Below, one piece after another: positions 3,549-5,325 of a stretch of 5,325 nucleotides of DNA. The number at the start of each line of letters is the position of its first letter. The first letter of the stretch is position 1. The stretch spans positions 1-5,325 of the forward strand of contig CAKSWC010000029.1 of assembly GCA_934511365.1 (NCBI GenBank), written 5' to 3'. The DNA is from an uncultured Eubacteriales bacterium (GTDB lineage: Bacteria; Bacillota; Clostridia; Oscillospirales; Acutalibacteraceae). The notes beneath the pieces are model-generated. The model was not told the origin of the DNA, searched no databases, and saw only the letters and a list, made by a program, of their open reading frames with translations. The translations under genes and the position numbers were made by a program.

Positions 3549-4652
3549 ATGATTGAAACGGCAAAAAAAGAGGACTTCAAAGAACTCCTCGGCTTTGAAA
3601 ACCGGGTGTTTAAAATTAATTTTGAAACCAAAGTTCCAAAAGTGTACCGCTTTCCGGAAAGTGCCGCGCTTCACGGTGTTTACCGCGAAAACGGAAGAAT
3701 CGCCGCCGGAATCTGTGTTCTTCCCGGTGAGCTTTTAATCGGGGAGGAAAGGTTGATAACCGCCGGCATCGGCTCTGTTGCCGTTTCAAAAAGTGTGCGC
3801 GGCCACGGTCTCATGGGCGAACTTATGGAGTATGCCGAAAAGAGGAGCCTTGCGTATTCGGCGGACATCGGTTTCCTTTCCGGTTACCGTTTCCGCTATC
3901 AGCGCTTCGGCTATGTTCCGGCAGGAATTCAGTGCGTTTTTGAGGTTACGGATCACCTTATTGCTCACACAAAAGCGAGCGGAGAGCTCTTTGTTACTCC
4001 GGTCAAAACAAAAGAGGACGAAACGGCTGTATATGAGCTTTATTCGGCGCAGGAGGTTCGTTTCCTGCGCGAGAGGGAAAGGCTTGCGGAAATTCTTAAA
4101 ACGTGGCACAGCGAGGCATATCTCGTGAAAGACGGTGCCCAAAATGTCTGCGGCTATCTGATATATAAAAAGGACGAGAATGTTGTTTCGGAGCTTATAT
4201 TGCGCAATAATTCGCTGGCACGCGAGGCGCTTGTTCTTTTTGCAAAGGAGAAAAAGCGCAAGAACATCTTTGTTCGGTGCTGTGCGTTTCAGCGTGAGCT
4301 TTTGAAAGAGCTGCTCTCCTTCGGTGAGCATTACAGAACCGAGGCGGCGGTGAGCCTCAAAATTTTCAACTTCAAAAACTTCATTCAAAAAATGCTTGCT
4401 CTCAAAGCAAGGCTCGGCGCGGTTCAAAGCGGCTCGCTTGTTCTCGGAATCGGAAATGAAACGCTCAGAATCACCGTTGACGGGAAAAAAGTTGAAGTTC
4501 TTGAAACAAGCGAAAAAGCGGACATTGCTTTTGACCGGACTTACGCAGCCCTTGCGCTGACAAGGCCGGAGGCCGCCTCAACGGAAAATGCACTTTTTAA
4601 TGCATGGACGCCGCTTTGCCCGTTTTCAATTTTTTCCGTTGATACGGTTTGA
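3549..4652 (+). CDS. Eis-like GNAT family N-acetyltransferase
   Basis: A 367-residue acetyltransferase of the Eis type, which transfers acetyl from acetyl-CoA to amines and is built of two GNAT-fold regions plus a C-terminal SCP2-like domain. The N-terminal GNAT domain (about 1-135) holds the acetyl-CoA motif: strand G74-S76-V77-A78-V79 followed by R84-G85-H86-G87-L88-M89. It is followed by F115-R-Y-Q-R-F-G-Y122, matching the conserved R-F-G-Y stretch that in Eis carries the catalytic tyrosine. The second GNAT-like region covers about 150-270, and the SCP2-like part about 285-360, including the hydrophobic Ile/Val strands near 306-318 and D326-x-x-F-D. Eis proteins use the free C-terminal carboxylate in catalysis; here the end is V367, which looks intact. 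Length is slightly below the roughly 400 residues of mycobacterial Eis. ATG 3549 follows AAAAGGAG. The substrate is unknown; aminoglycoside acetylation should not be assumed. Confidence 0.88.
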   Translation: MIETAKKEDFKELLGFENRVFKINFETKVPKVYRFPESAALHGVYRENGRIAAGICVLPGELLIGEERLITAGIGSVAVSKSVRGHGLMGELMEYAEKRSLAYSADIGFLSGYRFRYQRFGYVPAGIQCVFEVTDHLIAHTKASGELFVTPVKTKEDETAVYELYSAQEVRFLRERERLAEILKTWHSEAYLVKDGAQNVCGYLIYKKDENVVSELILRNNSLAREALVLFAKEKKRKNIFVRCCAFQRELLKELLSFGEHYRTEAAVSLKIFNFKNFIQKMLALKARLGAVQSGSLVLGIGNETLRITVDGKKVEVLETSEKADIAFDRTYAALALTRPEAASTENALFNAWTPLCPFSIFSVDTV

Positions 4653-4731
4653 GGTTGAAAAAGAAAAACTGTTAATATAAACCGGGCGGTTCAAGGCCCT
4701 CTGCTGGTAAGACAGTAAAATCAAATTTCTT
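4653..4731. other. Intergenic stretch expected to contain the host/element junction
   Basis: Between two genes that converge and differ in codon use. It contains a weak hairpin GGGC (4684-4687)/GCCC (4696-4699) without a T-run. The end of the integrated element should fall here, but no direct repeat can be tested because the other end is outside the window. Confidence 0.45.
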
Positions 4732-4763
4732 GGAACAGGCATGATCTCGGTCATGCCTGTTCC
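4732..4763 (-). terminator. Perfect hairpin overlapping the recombinase stop codon, probable terminator
   Basis: GGAACAGGCATGA (4732-4744) and TCATGCCTGTTCC (4751-4763) form a perfect 13-pair stem with a six-base loop. The recombinase stop (TGA read on the minus strand at 4753-4751) lies within the stem. Only a broken T-run (AAATTTGATTTTA) follows on the minus strand, so termination is likely but not textbook. Confidence 0.6.
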
Positions 4764-5325
4764 GCTTTTAGCAGCTCATCCACGGGAATGTAGCCCACAA
4801 GGTCGTACTCGATATGTACCTTCTGCCTGCGCTTGCCGCTGGACTTGTCAGGTGCATCCACATAGACCGCCTTGACAAGCTCTCTGAGGGCATAGGGGGT
4901 CAGTTCCGTGAGGGTGCTGTTCCTCTTTACCCGCTGAACAAACTGCTCTATATTCTCTGCCTGTTGTTCCTGTTCATGGATTTGCTGTTGCAGACCTTTG
5001 ACCTCAGCTTTGAGGTCTTTCTGTTCCTCGGTGTAGTTCTTGCTCATCATCGCAAAGCGTTCATCATCCAGCCGACCGGCAACATTGTCCTCGTAAATGC
5101 GGATGAAAAGACGGTCAAGTTCTCCGATTCGCTTCTCAGCCTGCGCCAGCCGCTTTTGATACAGCCGCAGCGATTTCTCGCTCTGTATACGGAGCTTTTG
5201 CTCCATTTCAGAGCGGAAATACGCCTCATAGCGAGTGACTACCGATATGACCTCCTGAATGTGCTTCCAGACGATTTGTTCCAGCACAACGGCACGGATA
5301 TAATGTCCGCTGCACTTGTCCTTAT
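4751..5325 (-). CDS. Large serine site-specific recombinase, C-terminal part (5' truncated by the window edge)
   Basis: The last 190 residues of a large serine recombinase (resolvase/invertase superfamily), the enzyme that integrates and excises ICE- or Tn4451-type elements. The reading frame is open to the edge; the first visible residues K-D-K-C-S-G-H-Y-I-R are the end of the recombinase zinc ribbon (last Cys-x-x-His). Next comes a long coiled coil (about residues 30-120 of the fragment, with heptads such as L-x-x-Y-Q-K-R-L-A-Q-A-E and E-x-Q-Q-Q-I-H-E-Q-E), which controls synapsis and directionality in this group. The C-terminal DUF4368-like domain follows: L-T-E-L-T-P near 138-143, then D-K-S-S-G-K-R-x-Q-K-V-x-I-x-Y, ending shortly after Y-I-P. 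The catalytic serine domain is outside the window. A GTG at 5287 is an internal codon, not the start. Confidence 0.93.
   Translation of the reverse strand, partial: KDKCSGHYIRAVVLEQIVWKHIQEVISVVTRYEAYFRSEMEQKLRIQSEKSLRLYQKRLAQAEKRIGELDRLFIRIYEDNVAGRLDDERFAMMSKNYTEEQKDLKAEVKGLQQQIHEQEQQAENIEQFVQRVKRNSTLTELTPYALRELVKAVYVDAPDKSSGKRRQKVHIEYDLVGYIPVDELLKAEQA

Larger units (their letters stand above)
4690..5325 (-). mobile_element. End of an integrated conjugative or mobilisable element (recombinase end)
   Basis: A large serine recombinase reading outward and finishing about 100 bases from an unrelated chromosomal-type gene is the usual end of Tn4451/TndX-like integrated elements. The left limit given is approximate (somewhere in 4653-4731); the element continues past the right edge. 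A shift from CTT/CTC-rich leucine use in the left-hand genes to many CTG codons here supports separate origin. Confidence 0.6.

Noticed and set aside
3786..4427. Minus-strand ORF of 213 residues within the acetyltransferase gene
   Set aside because: It is the antisense frame of a well-supported Eis-like gene; it lacks a ribosome binding site and recognisable motifs.
4684..4699. tRNA T-arm remnant (GGTTCAAG flanked by GGGC/GCCC) as an attachment site
   Set aside because: The stem and loop lengths do not fit a T-arm, and there is no acceptor, D-arm or anticodon arm upstream.
5047..5287. Start of the recombinase fragment at GTG 5287
   Set aside because: The frame stays open to the window edge and the residues before it complete a zinc-ribbon motif, so this GTG is an internal valine codon.

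Overview
The window looks like part of a genome from a low-to-moderate GC Firmicute of class Clostridia, probably a gut Oscillospiraceae/Ruminococcaceae-type organism. The reasons are strong AAAGGAG ribosome binding sites, TTGACN-17-TATNNT promoters, a YerC-type TrpR-like repressor, a DUF624 (YesL-like) membrane protein, and mobile DNA of a kind common in gut clostridia (a group II intron and a large serine recombinase). This placement is inferred; there is no rRNA or marker gene here.

Layout. Positions 1-74 are the 3' end of a group II intron (domains V and VI) that continues off the left edge. It abuts, in opposite orientation, a DUF624 membrane protein gene (74-721, minus) and supplies the last base of that gene's stop codon. 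Divergent from it is a short XRE-type regulator (868-1251) with its own promoter and a palindrome over its -10 box. After it, 1252-2118 looks almost empty at ordinary ORF thresholds but holds three small peptide genes with good ribosome binding sites: an 18-residue peptide (1446-1502), a 33-residue peptide (1552-1653), and a 76-residue peptide with a Sec signal sequence (1843-2073). The first two share a C-terminus and look like a tandem duplication. The third carries, after its signal peptide, a core that aligns without gaps to the 33-residue peptide. Two near-identical promoters drive this cluster (one for the leaderless pair, one for the exported peptide), and each transcript ends at a clear terminator.

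From 2147 rightward the content is more ordinary: yerC (2228-2512), with a palindrome in its 5' UTR; an unrecognised lysine-rich protein (2608-3483) with its own promoter and terminator; and an Eis-like GNAT acetyltransferase (3549-4652). A change in codon use and direction then marks the end of an integrated element whose large serine recombinase (4751-5325, minus) runs off the right edge.

How they may work together: the most interesting unit is the XRE regulator plus the amphipathic peptide family. The peptides could be membrane-active (modulin-like or leaderless-bacteriocin-like) or signalling molecules. The sequence does not decide between these, and no dedicated exporter or immunity gene is recognisable in the window. 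The stretch between the intron and the recombinase is probably host chromosome bounded by two independent insertions, or cargo inside a larger element.
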